Shown here piece by piece: positions 34,522 to 43,666 of a stretch of 64,000 nucleotides of DNA (its first letter is position 1; each line of letters begins with the position of its first letter). The notes under the pieces were generated by a model. The model ran no database searches, was not told where the DNA came from, and saw only the letters and a program-made list of their open reading frames with translations. The position numbers and the translations under genes were made by a program. The stretch is from Palsa-870 sp039935415 (lineage in GTDB: Bacteria; Chloroflexota; Dormibacteria; Dormibacterales; Dormibacteraceae): NCBI GenBank assembly GCA_039935415.1, contig JBDTKH010000058.1:40119-104118 (forward strand). Reading direction: 5' to 3'.

Positions 34522-35688
34522 GTGCGCAAAGTGGCGTTGCCTTTGTTGATGGGAACGGCACGGCTGAGTGGAGCACCCGGGGGCCTTGCCGCCCTCCTCG
34601 TGGCCATCGCGCTGGCGGGAGCATGCGGCCCAGGTTCGACCACCGCACACTCACCCGCGCCCGTGACCGGCTCCAGCTCGCCCTCAGCGGGGAGCTCGGC
34701 CACACCATCCACCAACCCGTCGGCCAACCCCTCCCCCGCACCGGTGACCGGCGCCTATGGCATCCTGGTCAGCTCCCAGGCCTCGACCAACTACACCGTG
34801 AGCCTCGTCGGGATCGACGGCAGGGTGATCGCGAGCGCTCAGGCGAGCACGCCGGCGGCCGTCAACTGCGCCAACGCCGCGGCCGCGATCGTGCCTTTGC
34901 CCGTGAGCACGAGCAACACCCGCGTCTACTACATGGACGCGCAGGGGGTTGTCCGCTTCCTCGCCCCCAACGGAGACGCCGGTAAGGCGACGACCGTCCC
35001 GATCGGCACGGCGCGGCGCAGCATGTTCGCCGTGAGCCCCGACGATCAACGCATCGCGGTGATCGTCGACGACTTCACGTCCAGCGGGGCCTCGACCAGG
35101 CTGTACGCGGAAGACCTGAACGGCGGTGGCAACCACCTCGACCTCTTCAGCCAGACGGGCGCGTTCACGCTGTGGCCGACCGGATGGCATGGCACCAACA
35201 ACCTGGTGCTGGCCAAGGTGCCGGCGTGCACGCAAGGCGGGGGCTTCGGATGCTGCGGGCCACAGGAACTTCACGTGGTCGATCCGGCGACGGCCGTGCG
35301 GCGATTCACGATCGGAGGTTCAACCTGCATCATCAGCGGCCCGGCCGCACCGGCCGGCGCGTCTTGCGAGACCACCACGGGCACCGCCAACGTGTACAGC
35401 TGGACCGCGGCGCTGTTGCGGACGTATCCGATTCCCGGCGTCGGGATGGGCCCGATCTACCTCTCGCCGAACGGCCAGCACCTTGCCCTCTCGTCCAACC
35501 CGAACGAGACGACGGTAGAGGGCTACAACAACCTGACCATGATCGCCTGTGGTTGGATCGACGACACCCACCTCATCGCCGGAGGCGACGCGCAGAACCA
35601 GCCTCGAATCGGCGAAGTCACCACCGGCAAGATCCTTCCAGTGGCCGCGCAGGGCGACTGCGGGGGCCGGATCCCGGGCGGTCTCTAG
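34522..35688 (+). CDS. Putative lipoprotein with beta-propeller-like repeats
   Basis: 388 residues from GTG 34522. N-region MRK, hydrophobic 21-34, then LAGAC with Cys35 as the probable lipidation site (lipobox slightly atypical). A 40-residue Ser/Thr/Pro linker follows, then a domain with blocks such as FAVSPDDQRIAVIVDD, IYLSPNGQHLALSSN and ACGWIDDTHLIAGG, resembling TolB/WD40-like propeller blades. Conserved Cys cluster CTQGGGFGCCGPQELHV. An extracytoplasmic binding role is inference; no family name. Breaks the usual thrS-infC linkage and is one of three plus-strand genes. Confidence 0.75.
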   Translation: MRKVALPLLMGTARLSGAPGGLAALLVAIALAGACGPGSTTAHSPAPVTGSSSPSAGSSATPSTNPSANPSPAPVTGAYGILVSSQASTNYTVSLVGIDGRVIASAQASTPAAVNCANAAAAIVPLPVSTSNTRVYYMDAQGVVRFLAPNGDAGKATTVPIGTARRSMFAVSPDDQRIAVIVDDFTSSGASTRLYAEDLNGGGNHLDLFSQTGAFTLWPTGWHGTNNLVLAKVPACTQGGGFGCCGPQELHVVDPATAVRRFTIGGSTCIISGPAAPAGASCETTTGTANVYSWTAALLRTYPIPGVGMGPIYLSPNGQHLALSSNPNETTVEGYNNLTMIACGWIDDTHLIAGGDAQNQPRIGEVTTGKILPVAAQGDCGGRIPGGL

Positions 35689-35705
35689 AGGCCGGCCTCC
35701 TAGGC

Positions 35706-37469
35706 CTACCTGCGCCGTTCCGCCACCTCGGTCGCGACCATGCTAGCGAAGGCGTCGAGCGACTGGTCGAGCTGCCCGCCCTTGCGGTCGCGGATGTTGA
35801 CATGTTCGGTCTCGGCCTCGCGGTCGCCGACGATCGCCATGTACGGCACCTTGCGCCCCTGCGCATCGCGGATCTTTCGCTGCATGCGCTCGGAGCGATC
35901 GTCGACCTCGACGCGCAGGCGCAGCGCCCGGAGATGATCGGCCACCTTGCGCGCGTAGTCGTGCTGCGCGTCCGTGATCGGGATGACAACCACCTGGACC
36001 GGGTGCAGCCAGGTCGGAAAGGCCCCGGCGTACTGCTCGATGAGGTACGCAGTCATGCGCTCAAAGGCTCCGAATGCTCCGCGGTGGACCAGGACCGGCC
36101 GCTGCCGTGAGCCATCCTCGGCGACGTACTCCAGGTCGAATTTCTTGGGCAGCTGGTAGTCGACCTGGACAGTGTTGTTGGTGAACTCGCGCCGCAGCGC
36201 GTCGCGGACCTGGAAGTCGATCTTCGGACCGTAGAATGCAGCCTCGCCGACTCCCACCTTGTAAGGCAGGTTCAAGCTCTCAAGGGCTTCCTTGAGCATC
36301 GCTTCGGCGCTCTCCCACTCCTCGTCGGTGCCCGCCCACTTCGTCTTCACATGGTCGCGAACCGATAAGCGGTACCAGTAGTCCTCGACGCCGAGGACGG
36401 ACATGAAGTAGTTGGCCAGCTCGATCGCGCCCCTCACCTCCCCGATCACCTGCTCCGGGGTGCAGAAGATGTGCGCGTCGTTCAGGTTGAAGGAGCGCAC
36501 GCGGATCATCCCCATCAGCTCGCCCGACTTCTCGAGCCTGTAGTTCTGGCCGAGCTCGGCGATGCGCAGGGGCAGGTCGCGGTAGCTGTGCAGGTCGTGC
36601 GCGTAGACCAGGATGTGGTGAGGGCAGTTCATCGGGCGGAGCTCGAGCTCCTCCCCGTCCTCGAACCGCATCGGCGGAAACATCGTGTCGTGAAACAGCT
36701 CCCAATGGCCGCTCTGGCGGTAGAGGTCGAGCTTTGCCAGGTGCGGCGTGATGACGTGGCGGTAGCCGCGCTTCAGCTCCTCATCGACGATCCACCGCTC
36801 GAGCTCTCGCCGGATGGTGGCGCCGTCGGGGAGCCAGATCACCTGGCCGGCCCCGACACGCTCGTCGAGCGCGAAGAGCTTCAGCTCCTTGCCGAGCTTC
36901 TTGTGGTCGCGCTTCTCGGCCTCCTCCAGGAACTTGAGATAGTCGTCGAGCTCCTTCTGGGTCATCCAGGCCGTGCCGTAAATGCGGGTCAGCTGCGGAT
37001 TCTTCTCGTCGCCGCGCCAGTACGCGCCCGCGACGCGCAGGAGCTTGAACGCCTTGAGGTCTTTGGTCGATCTCACGTGAGGCCCGCGGCACAGGTCGAG
37101 GAAGTCCCCGGTCCGGTACACGCTGACCTCGTCGCCTTCGACCTTGTCCGCGATCAGCTCGAGCTTGTAGTCCTGGCCCCGCTTGCGAAACTCATCGATT
37201 GCCTGCTCGCGTGAGAGCACCTCGTGGACGAAAGGCCGGTTTTCCTGCGCGATCCGGCGCATCCGCGACTCGATCGCGGGAAGCTCCGCCTCAGAGATGG
37301 GCTTGCCGAAGTCGAAGTCGTAGTAGAAGCCGTCCTGCACCGCCGGACCGATGGCGTACTTCACGTCCGGATGGAGCTCGGTGACCGCGGCGGCCAGCAG
37401 GTGCGCGGTCGAGTGCCGCTGCACCTGCAGCGGGTCGTCGCCGGCCTCGTGGTCTCCGTACTCGGGCAT
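35706..37469 (-). CDS. thrS: Threonyl-tRNA synthetase lacking the TGS domain
   Basis: 587 residues, class II. Starts almost directly at the editing domain (HSTAHLLAAAV at about 19-29; LDLCRGPHV near 124), then the catalytic core with MNCPHH zinc ligand region, motif 2 and motif 3 (HRGAFGAFERM), and the anticodon-binding domain (VVVIPITDAQHDYA). The roughly 60-residue N-terminal TGS domain of typical bacterial ThrRS is absent. ATG at 37469 with TATACT ten bases upstream; no T-box. Confidence 0.95.
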   Translation of the reverse strand: MPEYGDHEAGDDPLQVQRHSTAHLLAAAVTELHPDVKYAIGPAVQDGFYYDFDFGKPISEAELPAIESRMRRIAQENRPFVHEVLSREQAIDEFRKRGQDYKLELIADKVEGDEVSVYRTGDFLDLCRGPHVRSTKDLKAFKLLRVAGAYWRGDEKNPQLTRIYGTAWMTQKELDDYLKFLEEAEKRDHKKLGKELKLFALDERVGAGQVIWLPDGATIRRELERWIVDEELKRGYRHVITPHLAKLDLYRQSGHWELFHDTMFPPMRFEDGEELELRPMNCPHHILVYAHDLHSYRDLPLRIAELGQNYRLEKSGELMGMIRVRSFNLNDAHIFCTPEQVIGEVRGAIELANYFMSVLGVEDYWYRLSVRDHVKTKWAGTDEEWESAEAMLKEALESLNLPYKVGVGEAAFYGPKIDFQVRDALRREFTNNTVQVDYQLPKKFDLEYVAEDGSRQRPVLVHRGAFGAFERMTAYLIEQYAGAFPTWLHPVQVVVIPITDAQHDYARKVADHLRALRLRVEVDDRSERMQRKIRDAQGRKVPYMAIVGDREAETEHVNIRDRKGGQLDQSLDAFASMVATEVAERRR

Positions 37470-37479
37470 CGGGTCGTCC

Positions 37480-37485
37480 AGTATA
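37480..37485 (-). promoter_or_regulatory. thrS: Putative -10 box (TATACT) of thrS
   Basis: TATACT ends ten bases before the thrS ATG with no Shine-Dalgarno between; same motif and distance as at rpsO. No good -35. Predicts a leader of about three bases. Confidence 0.45.
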
Positions 37486-37523
37486 TGGGCGGTCTATGGA
37501 AGGCTTCTGCAAGTCGGGACACC

Positions 37524-37566
37524 CCCATCCGGCGCTGCGCGCCACCTTTCCCGCGAGCGGGGAAGT
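37524..37566. repeat. Dispersed repeat, second copy of the 19.1 kb element half
   Basis: Matches 19085-19130 with two short deletions; contains GGCGCTGCGCGCC and ends GCGGGGAAGT. Located between divergent thrS and the DedA gene. Only the right half of the 19 kb palindrome is present here. Confidence 0.6.
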
Positions 37567-37577
37567 GACCTGTTGAA

Positions 37578-38165
37578 TTGAACCCAACCGCCATTGTTGA
37601 TGCCCTCGGGTATCCCGCTGCCGGGCTGGGGATTCTCATCGAGAGCTCGGGCATTCCGTTTCCTGGAGAGGCACTGCTTCTCGCTGCCGCGGCGTGGGCC
37701 GCCGCGCGGCATCACTCGATCGTCCTTGTGATCCTTTTCGGATTCCTCGGCTCGGTGGCCGGCGCCGACATCGGCTACCTCGCCGGCTTCAAGGGTGGGC
37801 GACCTTTTGTAGAGCGGTTCGGAAGCATCTTCCACATACGCCCCGAGCACATCGCGCGATCCGAGCTATTCTTCGCGCGATACGGAGACAGCTCAGTCTT
37901 GGCCGCGCGCTTCGTGCTGGGGCTCCGCACGTGGGGATCGATGCTCGCCGGCATGTCGCGCATGCCCTTCTGGCGGTTTCAGCTCTTCAGCGCCATCGGA
38001 GGGCTCGCCTGGGCGACGGCCATCGGCATCGCCGGCTACCTGCTGGGCAGCAACCTGCCCTTGCTCGAGGCGATCATCCGCGACATCGGCCTGGGAGGGT
38101 TGGCGGTCATCGTCATCCTGGTGGTCGTCCTGGTTGTGGTTCGGTGGCGCGCCTCCCAGCGGTGA
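37578..38165 (+). CDS. DedA family membrane protein
   Basis: 195 residues. LIESSGIPFPGEALLL near 20 and FARYGDSSVLAARFVLGLRTWGSMLAGMSRM at about 98-128 are DedA signatures; four to five membrane helices with re-entrant loops. DedA proteins include undecaprenyl-phosphate flippases; this paralogue's substrate is unknown. TTG start at 37578 has no strong Shine-Dalgarno. Its 3' end overlaps the convergent MFS gene by 53 bases. Confidence 0.88.
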   Translation: MNPTAIVDALGYPAAGLGILIESSGIPFPGEALLLAAAAWAAARHHSIVLVILFGFLGSVAGADIGYLAGFKGGRPFVERFGSIFHIRPEHIARSELFFARYGDSSVLAARFVLGLRTWGSMLAGMSRMPFWRFQLFSAIGGLAWATAIGIAGYLLGSNLPLLEAIIRDIGLGGLAVIVILVVVLVVVRWRASQR

Positions 38166-39438
38166 TGATCGCGACACCGCCGCCGAACAGAAGCACCCCG
38201 AGGCCGCCGATCACGTGTGCGGTGCCGATGGTGTCGGAAAGCGCCGCGGCGATCAGGACTGGAATCGCGGTCACGCCGTTGATCACCATGTAGAGCAGGG
38301 CGAAGATCCGGCCGCGCATCTCGTCGCTGGTCGTCTCCATCAGATAGGTGACCGCAGGGATCATGATCGCGCCAAACTCCACGCCGAGCAGGAAGCTGAA
38401 GCCGGCGCCCGTGATCCTGTTGTGGACCTGGAGGTCCGGGAACTGCGCCATGGCTTCCGGGACCGCGGCCAGCCCGAGCAAGGTCACGCCGTTGGCGACG
38501 AGAGAGCCCGCGAGCAGTTTCGAGCGGTCGATCGTGCGCACGAACTGGCCCAGCAGCACCGCGCTCAGGATCGCGCCCGCGGTCGCCGGCGCGAGGATGA
38601 CGTACGTGTCCTGCGCGGCGATACCGAGCACCTTGCTCACGTAGGCGGGCGCGAGCGCGAACAGCATGAACAGCACCAGGACCGCGATGCTGACCTGGCC
38701 GAACGCAAGCAATAGGCCGCGCGACGAACGGAGCGCATCGAGGCCTTCCTTGATGTCCATGACCATGACGCGAAACCTGCTGCGGCTGGCCTCCACCGGC
38801 GGTTCGGTCGTGCGCTGCAGCCGCGGGATCTCGGAGGCGAAGATCAGGGTTCCCGCGAGCAGCAGCAGCACCACAGCACACCAGTACGGCGCGTAGAGGT
38901 CGATCCTCGAAACCACCGGCGCGAGTGCGCCTCCGACGACGAGGGTGAGGACCATGGTCAGCAGTGCCATCGAGTTCGCCGTGATCAATGCGGAGCGCGG
39001 GAGGATGGTTGGGATCACGGCCGCCTCGGCCGGGCCGAAGAGCTGCCCAACCGCCGAGAAGACAAGCGTGATGAGAAGCAGGTGGAGGAAATCGTCACGC
39101 AGCCCGGGCACCAGCGCAGCCAGCGGGATCAGCGCCACGACCGCCGCCCGGCCGAAGTTGCACCACATCATGATCTGCTTGCGGTTCAGGCGGTCCGCGA
39201 TCACGCCCGCGGGCGGCGCGAAGAGCACGGCCGGGACGGTGTACGTGAGCAGCGTGATGGCGACCGGCGTGCTGCCGCCGGAGATGTGGTACGCGAGGAT
39301 GATCAGCGAGAAAAGCAGGAACTTGTCGGCCAGCTGAGCGGCGAGCTGGGCGAACCATATGTTCCTGAAGGCGGTGTGCCGCAGTACCGCGCGAAATCCA
39401 CCCGGGGCCTCGAGCGGGAACCTTATGGGCTCTTCCAC
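38113..39438 (-). CDS. MFS transporter
   Basis: 441 residues with about twelve membrane helices; DRLNRKQIMMWCNFGRA after TM2-3 is the MFS motif A region, and a charged central loop (about 215-235) divides two halves. Resembles drug/lipid-type exporters of the enterobactin-exporter class, but the substrate cannot be told. GTG start at 39438; TAATCT overlapping the rsmA stop lies nine bases upstream. Confidence 0.85.
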   Translation of the reverse strand: MEEPIRFPLEAPGGFRAVLRHTAFRNIWFAQLAAQLADKFLLFSLIILAYHISGGSTPVAITLLTYTVPAVLFAPPAGVIADRLNRKQIMMWCNFGRAAVVALIPLAALVPGLRDDFLHLLLITLVFSAVGQLFGPAEAAVIPTILPRSALITANSMALLTMVLTLVVGGALAPVVSRIDLYAPYWCAVVLLLLAGTLIFASEIPRLQRTTEPPVEASRSRFRVMVMDIKEGLDALRSSRGLLLAFGQVSIAVLVLFMLFALAPAYVSKVLGIAAQDTYVILAPATAGAILSAVLLGQFVRTIDRSKLLAGSLVANGVTLLGLAAVPEAMAQFPDLQVHNRITGAGFSFLLGVEFGAIMIPAVTYLMETTSDEMRGRIFALLYMVINGVTAIPVLIAAALSDTIGTAHVIGGLGVLLFGGGVAIITAGRRATEPQPGRPPG

Positions 39439-39447
39439 GAAGGGTAG

Positions 39448-39453
39448 AGATTA
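39448..39453 (-). promoter_or_regulatory. Putative -10 box (TAATCT) of the MFS gene
   Basis: TAATCT ends nine bases upstream of the GTG and includes the rsmA TAA stop codon. Same placement as other leaderless candidates here. Confidence 0.35.
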
Positions 39454-40296
39454 ACGATCAGGATGCGGCCCGAAGCCCTTATAGACAGCCTCCCACTCGG
39501 TCAGGCTCAGAGTCTGAGGACGTCTCTCGGGGTTGATATTCAATTCGCGGAGGCGCTTCGACGCATCTGCGCTGCCGATCGCCGCGATCCGGCCGAGCGC
39601 GTTGCCCAGCTGCTTCCTGCGGAACTGAAACGCGGCTTCGACCAGCCGGAAGAAGGCGTCCATGTCGTCTACTTCGACAGCCGGCTGTGCGCGCACGTCG
39701 AGGATGACGAGCGCTGAATCGACCTTCGGCGGCGGGGTGAAGGCCGAGGCCGGGATGTTGAGCGCGACACGGGCTTCCGCGAACACCTGCACCGCGACCG
39801 TCGCCAGGCTCGCGCCGCTCGACGCCGTCCAGCGCTTGGCCACCTCGCGCTGCACCACCAGCGAGAGGCGTCGCGGACGAGGTGCGACGTCGAGCAGCTT
39901 GCGGATGAGAGCGCCGGTGAGGTTATACGGGATGTTGCCCGCAACGACCTCTCCCCCATCCGGAAAAGCCGCGCGGGTGTCGAGCTTGAGGATGTCGGCC
40001 TGCACGATCTCGACGTTGTCGTGGCCCGCCAGGGTCTCGCGCAGTGCCGCGATCAGCTGCCTGTCCAGCTCGACCGCCAACAGGCGGCGACACAGCGGCG
40101 CCAGCGCGACGGTCAGCGTTCCGATGCCGGCACCGACCTCCAGCACCTCGTCCGTGCCGCCGATCCCGGCGGAGTGTGCGATCACGTCACGCAGCGCCGG
40201 GTCGATCAGGAAGTTCTGGCCGAGGCTGTGCTTGAGCTCGATGTGATGGCGACGCAGCAATGTGTCGAGCTGGCGCGGATCGGCCGGGTCGATCAC
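39451..40296 (-). CDS. rsmA: 16S rRNA dimethyladenosine transferase
   Basis: 281 residues; dimethylates two adenosines in helix 45 of 16S rRNA. SLGQNFLIDP, VLEVGAGIGTLT (SAM site), NIPYNLTG (catalytic motif IV) and KVDSALV. GTG start overlapping the tatD stop as GTGA. Also called ksgA; loss gives kasugamycin resistance in other bacteria. Confidence 0.95.
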   Translation of the reverse strand: MIDPADPRQLDTLLRRHHIELKHSLGQNFLIDPALRDVIAHSAGIGGTDEVLEVGAGIGTLTVALAPLCRRLLAVELDRQLIAALRETLAGHDNVEIVQADILKLDTRAAFPDGGEVVAGNIPYNLTGALIRKLLDVAPRPRRLSLVVQREVAKRWTASSGASLATVAVQVFAEARVALNIPASAFTPPPKVDSALVILDVRAQPAVEVDDMDAFFRLVEAAFQFRRKQLGNALGRIAAIGSADASKRLRELNINPERRPQTLSLTEWEAVYKGFGPHPDR

Positions 40297-41051
40297 TTCA
40301 TGCGCGTGAAAAGCGCAAAGGCATTCGCCTGCTCCAGGTCCGCAAGCTCCTCGATCGTGATGCCCCGCAGCTCGGCCGCGAGCTCCGCGGTGTCGAGGAG
40401 ATATGCGGGGCGGTTCGGCACTCCCATCCGCTTGTGTGCCTGGCCGTGAGGCGAGTCGGTTTCCAGGAGCAGCCGGTCCGCCGGGCAGCGCTTGACCACC
40501 TCACGGAGCGCGGCTCGGCTCGGCCGGGTGATGAGGCCGGCGAATGAGAGGTGGAATCCGAGATCCAGAAACTGCTCCGCCCAGTCCCACTCGAGCGCGA
40601 AGTAGTGCATCGCGCCTCGCAGTCCTGGGTGCCGCTTGATGGCCGCCGCGACCTCGGTGCCGGCGCCGCGGATGTGGATCGAGACCGGCAGGTTGAGCTC
40701 CGCCGCAAGCGCGAGCAGGGCATCGAAATCGTCTAGTTGCTGTTTGCGGGCTGGTTCATCGGCCTGCAGGAGATCCAGGCCTATCTCACCGATCGCCACC
40801 ACGCGGTCATCCGCCGCAAGGTCCCGCAGCGCGTCGATCGCGACTGGGGCCGTTTCGAGCGGGTAGTGGCCGACGGCGGCCCACACCCCGTCATGTTGGT
40901 GAGCGAGCGAGACCGCGTTGCGGCTCCGCTCCTGATCGACGCCCATCGCGATGAGGCGCGTGACGCCGGCCCGCGCTGCTTCGCTCACGGTGGCGGCCGT
41001 ATCACCGAGCTCCTCGAGGTGGAGGTGCGTGTCAACAAAGCCTGCGTCCAC
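40293..41051 (-). CDS. tatD: TatD family metal-dependent DNase
   Basis: 252 residues from GTG 41051. Metal ligands: DTHLHLEE at the start, GEIGLDLL, SIHIRGA, and ETDSPHG. TIM-barrel hydrolase with 3'-5' exonuclease activity in DNA repair. The segment usually ending in HCF is HYFALEW here. Placed between metG and rsmA, a common trio. Upstream frame continues into the metG 3' end and is not used. Confidence 0.9.
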   Translation of the reverse strand: MDAGFVDTHLHLEELGDTAATVSEAARAGVTRLIAMGVDQERSRNAVSLAHQHDGVWAAVGHYPLETAPVAIDALRDLAADDRVVAIGEIGLDLLQADEPARKQQLDDFDALLALAAELNLPVSIHIRGAGTEVAAAIKRHPGLRGAMHYFALEWDWAEQFLDLGFHLSFAGLITRPSRAALREVVKRCPADRLLLETDSPHGQAHKRMGVPNRPAYLLDTAELAAELRGITIEELADLEQANAFALFTRMK

Positions 41052-41071
41052 CGATCTCTGCGGGCGCAGGC

Positions 41072-42811
41072 TTAAGATGCTGGCGGTTCCTCTTCGACGA
41101 CGTCGTCGAGCCGCCTGAAAAGCGCAACCGGAGGCGGCAGCTTGCGACCAGGCGCAAGCGCCGAGGGCACCCACCGATTGGCGATCGGATAGTCACCGGT
41201 GATCACCATGTGCGACGTACCGTCCTCCGAGACCTCATGCACCTCGGGCTGCGGCGCGATCAGGTCTTCGTAGCCAAGCATCGCGTGCAGGCGCTGTGAA
41301 GAGAACGGGAGAAAGGGCGTGAACATGGTTTTCAGGTTGTCGACGCACCGCAACGCGACGTACAGGACGGTGCCGGCGCGCTCGCGATCCGTCTTGATCG
41401 TGTGCCATGGCTGCTCGGTGCCGAGGTACACGTTGACCTTGGCCGCCGTGGTCATCGCGAACCTCAACGCGGCCTGGAAACGCGACTGGCTCAGCTCCAG
41501 CGCAACCTGGTCCAGCGCATCTTCGACCTCCTTGATGAGCGCGTGGTCGGCCTCCGACAGATGGCCCAGCTCGGGCACGCCTCCGAAGTTGCGATGGGCG
41601 TTGACCAGGGTCCTCTGGACCAGGTTGCCCCATGTCGCCACCAGCTCGTCGTTGTTGCGGCGCACGAACTCGGGCCAGGTGAAGTCCGTGTCAGCGTTTT
41701 CGGGCCCCGCGATCATCAGGTAGTAGCGCAGGGCGTCCGCGTCGTAACGGTCGAGGAAATCGCGGACGTAGATGACGTGGCCGCGGCTGGTTGACAGCTT
41801 CTCGCCTTCCATGTGGAGGAACTCGCTCGCGACGATCTCGTCCGGCAGCTTGAGGTCGCCAACGCCGAGCAGGATGGCCGGCCACATCACTGTATGGAAT
41901 GTGATGTTGTCCTTGCCCATCACGTAGTAGTGCACGGAGTCGGGATTCTGCCACCAGTCCTTCCATGCGTCCGGCTCACCACGGTTCATCGCCCACTCGA
42001 TCGACGCGGAAAGGTAACCGATGACTGCGTCGAACCAGACGTAGATCCTCTTGTGCGGGTTGTCCTCCCAGCCGGCCAGAGGTACAGGGACGCCCCAGTC
42101 CAGATCACGCGTGATGGCGCGCGGTTTCAGGTTGCGCACGAACTCGAGCGAGTACTTGCGCACGTTGGGACGCCAGTTGTCGTGCTGCTCGATCCACTCC
42201 TTCAGCTGGTCGCCGAAGGCGGGGAGGTCGAAGAAGAAGTGCTCGGTCTCGCGGAACTCCACCGGAGCGTCGCTTCCCCGCTGGTGCGGGTTGATCAGGT
42301 CGATCGGGTCGAGCTGGTTTCCGCAGTTGTCGCACTGGTCGCCGCGTGCTTCCGGATATCCGCAGATCGGGCATTTGCCTTCGATGTAGCGATCGGGCAG
42401 CGTGCGCCCGCTCGCCGGGTCGAAGGCGCCCATCTGCGTCTTCTTGACCAGATAGCCCTTCTCGTACAGCTTGAGGAACAGGTCCTGGGTGACGCGGTAG
42501 TGGTTGGCGGTCGTCGTGCGCGTGAATATGTCGTAGGTCATCCCGAGCCGGCGAAGATCCTCGACGATCACCGCGTTGTTCTGGTCTGCGAACTCGCGCG
42601 GCGGAATGCCTTGCTTGTCGGCCTCGTACGTGATCGGCGTTCCATGCTCGTCGGTGCCGCTTGCCATGAGCACGCGCGAGCCGCGCAGCCGCTCGAAGCG
42701 AGCCAGGACGTCGGCGGGCACGGCGAAACCCGCCACGTGTCCGATGTGGCGAGGGCCGTTGGCGTAGGGCCAGGCGGGCGCGACGAGCACGGTTCGTATC
42801 TGATCAGGCAC
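41072..42811 (-). CDS. metG: Methionyl-tRNA synthetase
   Basis: 579 residues. HIGH at 22-25, a four-Cys zinc knuckle (CPICG and CDNCG), and the KMSKS loop in the variant form KLSTS. No C-terminal tRNA-binding (EMAP) domain; the protein ends after the anticodon-binding helices with an acidic tail. GTG start at 42811 with GATACT nine bases upstream, again without Shine-Dalgarno. Confidence 0.95.
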   Translation of the reverse strand: MPDQIRTVLVAPAWPYANGPRHIGHVAGFAVPADVLARFERLRGSRVLMASGTDEHGTPITYEADKQGIPPREFADQNNAVIVEDLRRLGMTYDIFTRTTTANHYRVTQDLFLKLYEKGYLVKKTQMGAFDPASGRTLPDRYIEGKCPICGYPEARGDQCDNCGNQLDPIDLINPHQRGSDAPVEFRETEHFFFDLPAFGDQLKEWIEQHDNWRPNVRKYSLEFVRNLKPRAITRDLDWGVPVPLAGWEDNPHKRIYVWFDAVIGYLSASIEWAMNRGEPDAWKDWWQNPDSVHYYVMGKDNITFHTVMWPAILLGVGDLKLPDEIVASEFLHMEGEKLSTSRGHVIYVRDFLDRYDADALRYYLMIAGPENADTDFTWPEFVRRNNDELVATWGNLVQRTLVNAHRNFGGVPELGHLSEADHALIKEVEDALDQVALELSQSRFQAALRFAMTTAAKVNVYLGTEQPWHTIKTDRERAGTVLYVALRCVDNLKTMFTPFLPFSSQRLHAMLGYEDLIAPQPEVHEVSEDGTSHMVITGDYPIANRWVPSALAPGRKLPPPVALFRRLDDVVEEEPPAS

Positions 42812-42985
42812 CAGGTGGACAGTATCGGCCAGGCGACAACCTGATCTCTTCGGCTCGGGACGCCGATGCGCGCGTCAGGGGGCCGGCCTGTCGTCGTTGC
42901 CCATCAACGGATGCGCGCCTCCTAAGGCCACCCCTTCCTTCGCCTCGGCGCCCCGACCGGCGACCTGCGGTCGCCTGCCGCGATC
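42812..42985. repeat. Intergenic repeat between rsmI and metG
   Basis: 174 bases without a gene. The part from about 42876 to 42960 (GTCGTCG, GGATGCGC, GGCCACCCCTTCCTTCGC) aligns with 61566-61635, in the aroE-mltG gap, at scattered identity. Its left end holds the possible metG -10 box (42821-42826). Function unknown. Confidence 0.45.
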
Positions 42986-43666
42986 TCAGGCCGCGCCCGG
43001 CCGATCCTGCCCACTGATCACAAGCGTAAACTCGCCGCGCGCCTGGTCGCCCAGCGCCTCCAGCACCTCCGACGCGGTGCCGCGCAGCACCTGCTCGTGC
43101 AGCTTGGTCAGCTCGCGACCCACCGTCACCTGCCGCTCCGGCATCACCTCGGCGATGATCGCGAGGGATTTCTTGACCCGGTACGGCGACTCGAAGGCGA
43201 CCGCCGGACGCAAATCGGCGTCCAGCGTCGCCAGCAGGCGCCTCATCTCGCCCGGCTTGCGCGGCAGGTAGCCGAGGAATGCGAAACCCGGCCCGCCATA
43301 ACCGGCGATCGACAGGGCGGCGGTCACAGCGCTTGGGCCTGGTACGGGGACCACAGTGTGTCCGGCCGCCCACGCGGCGGAGACCAGGGCCTGGCCGGGG
43401 TCCGACACGGTCGGCGTCCCGGCATCGCTGACGAGGGCCACGTCGTGTTGTTCGAGCTCGGCCATCACGCGAGGAAGGCCGCGCCGCTCGACCGGAGCGC
43501 GATAGCTGATCAGCGGCTTCCGGATCCCGTGCCGCGCGAGAAGCCTCGCCGTGATGCGCGTGTCCTCGGCGGCGATGGCGCCCACCTCGCCCAGGATGCG
43601 CACCGCGCGAGCGCTGACGTCCTCCAGGTTTCCGACGGGTGTTCCGACGACGTAGAGGCGGCTCAC
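42986..43666 (-). CDS. rsmI: 16S rRNA 2'-O-ribose C1402 methyltransferase
   Basis: 226 residues. TPVGNLEDVSARA, AAEDTR, SDAGTPTVSDPG, VPGPSAVTAALSIAG and FLPRKP-like YLPRKPGE are the RsmI/tetrapyrrole-methylase blocks. Missing the longer C-terminal tail of E. coli RsmI. ATGA overlap with the helicase upstream. Confidence 0.93.
   Translation of the reverse strand: MSRLYVVGTPVGNLEDVSARAVRILGEVGAIAAEDTRITARLLARHGIRKPLISYRAPVERRGLPRVMAELEQHDVALVSDAGTPTVSDPGQALVSAAWAAGHTVVPVPGPSAVTAALSIAGYGGPGFAFLGYLPRKPGEMRRLLATLDADLRPAVAFESPYRVKKSLAIIAEVMPERQVTVGRELTKLHEQVLRGTASEVLEALGDQARGEFTLVISGQDRPGAA

Noticed and set aside
37470..37577. T-box leader for thrS (also looked for at tyrS and pheS)
   Set aside because: No conserved T-box sequence or long leader; thrS has a -10-like box ten bases before its ATG.
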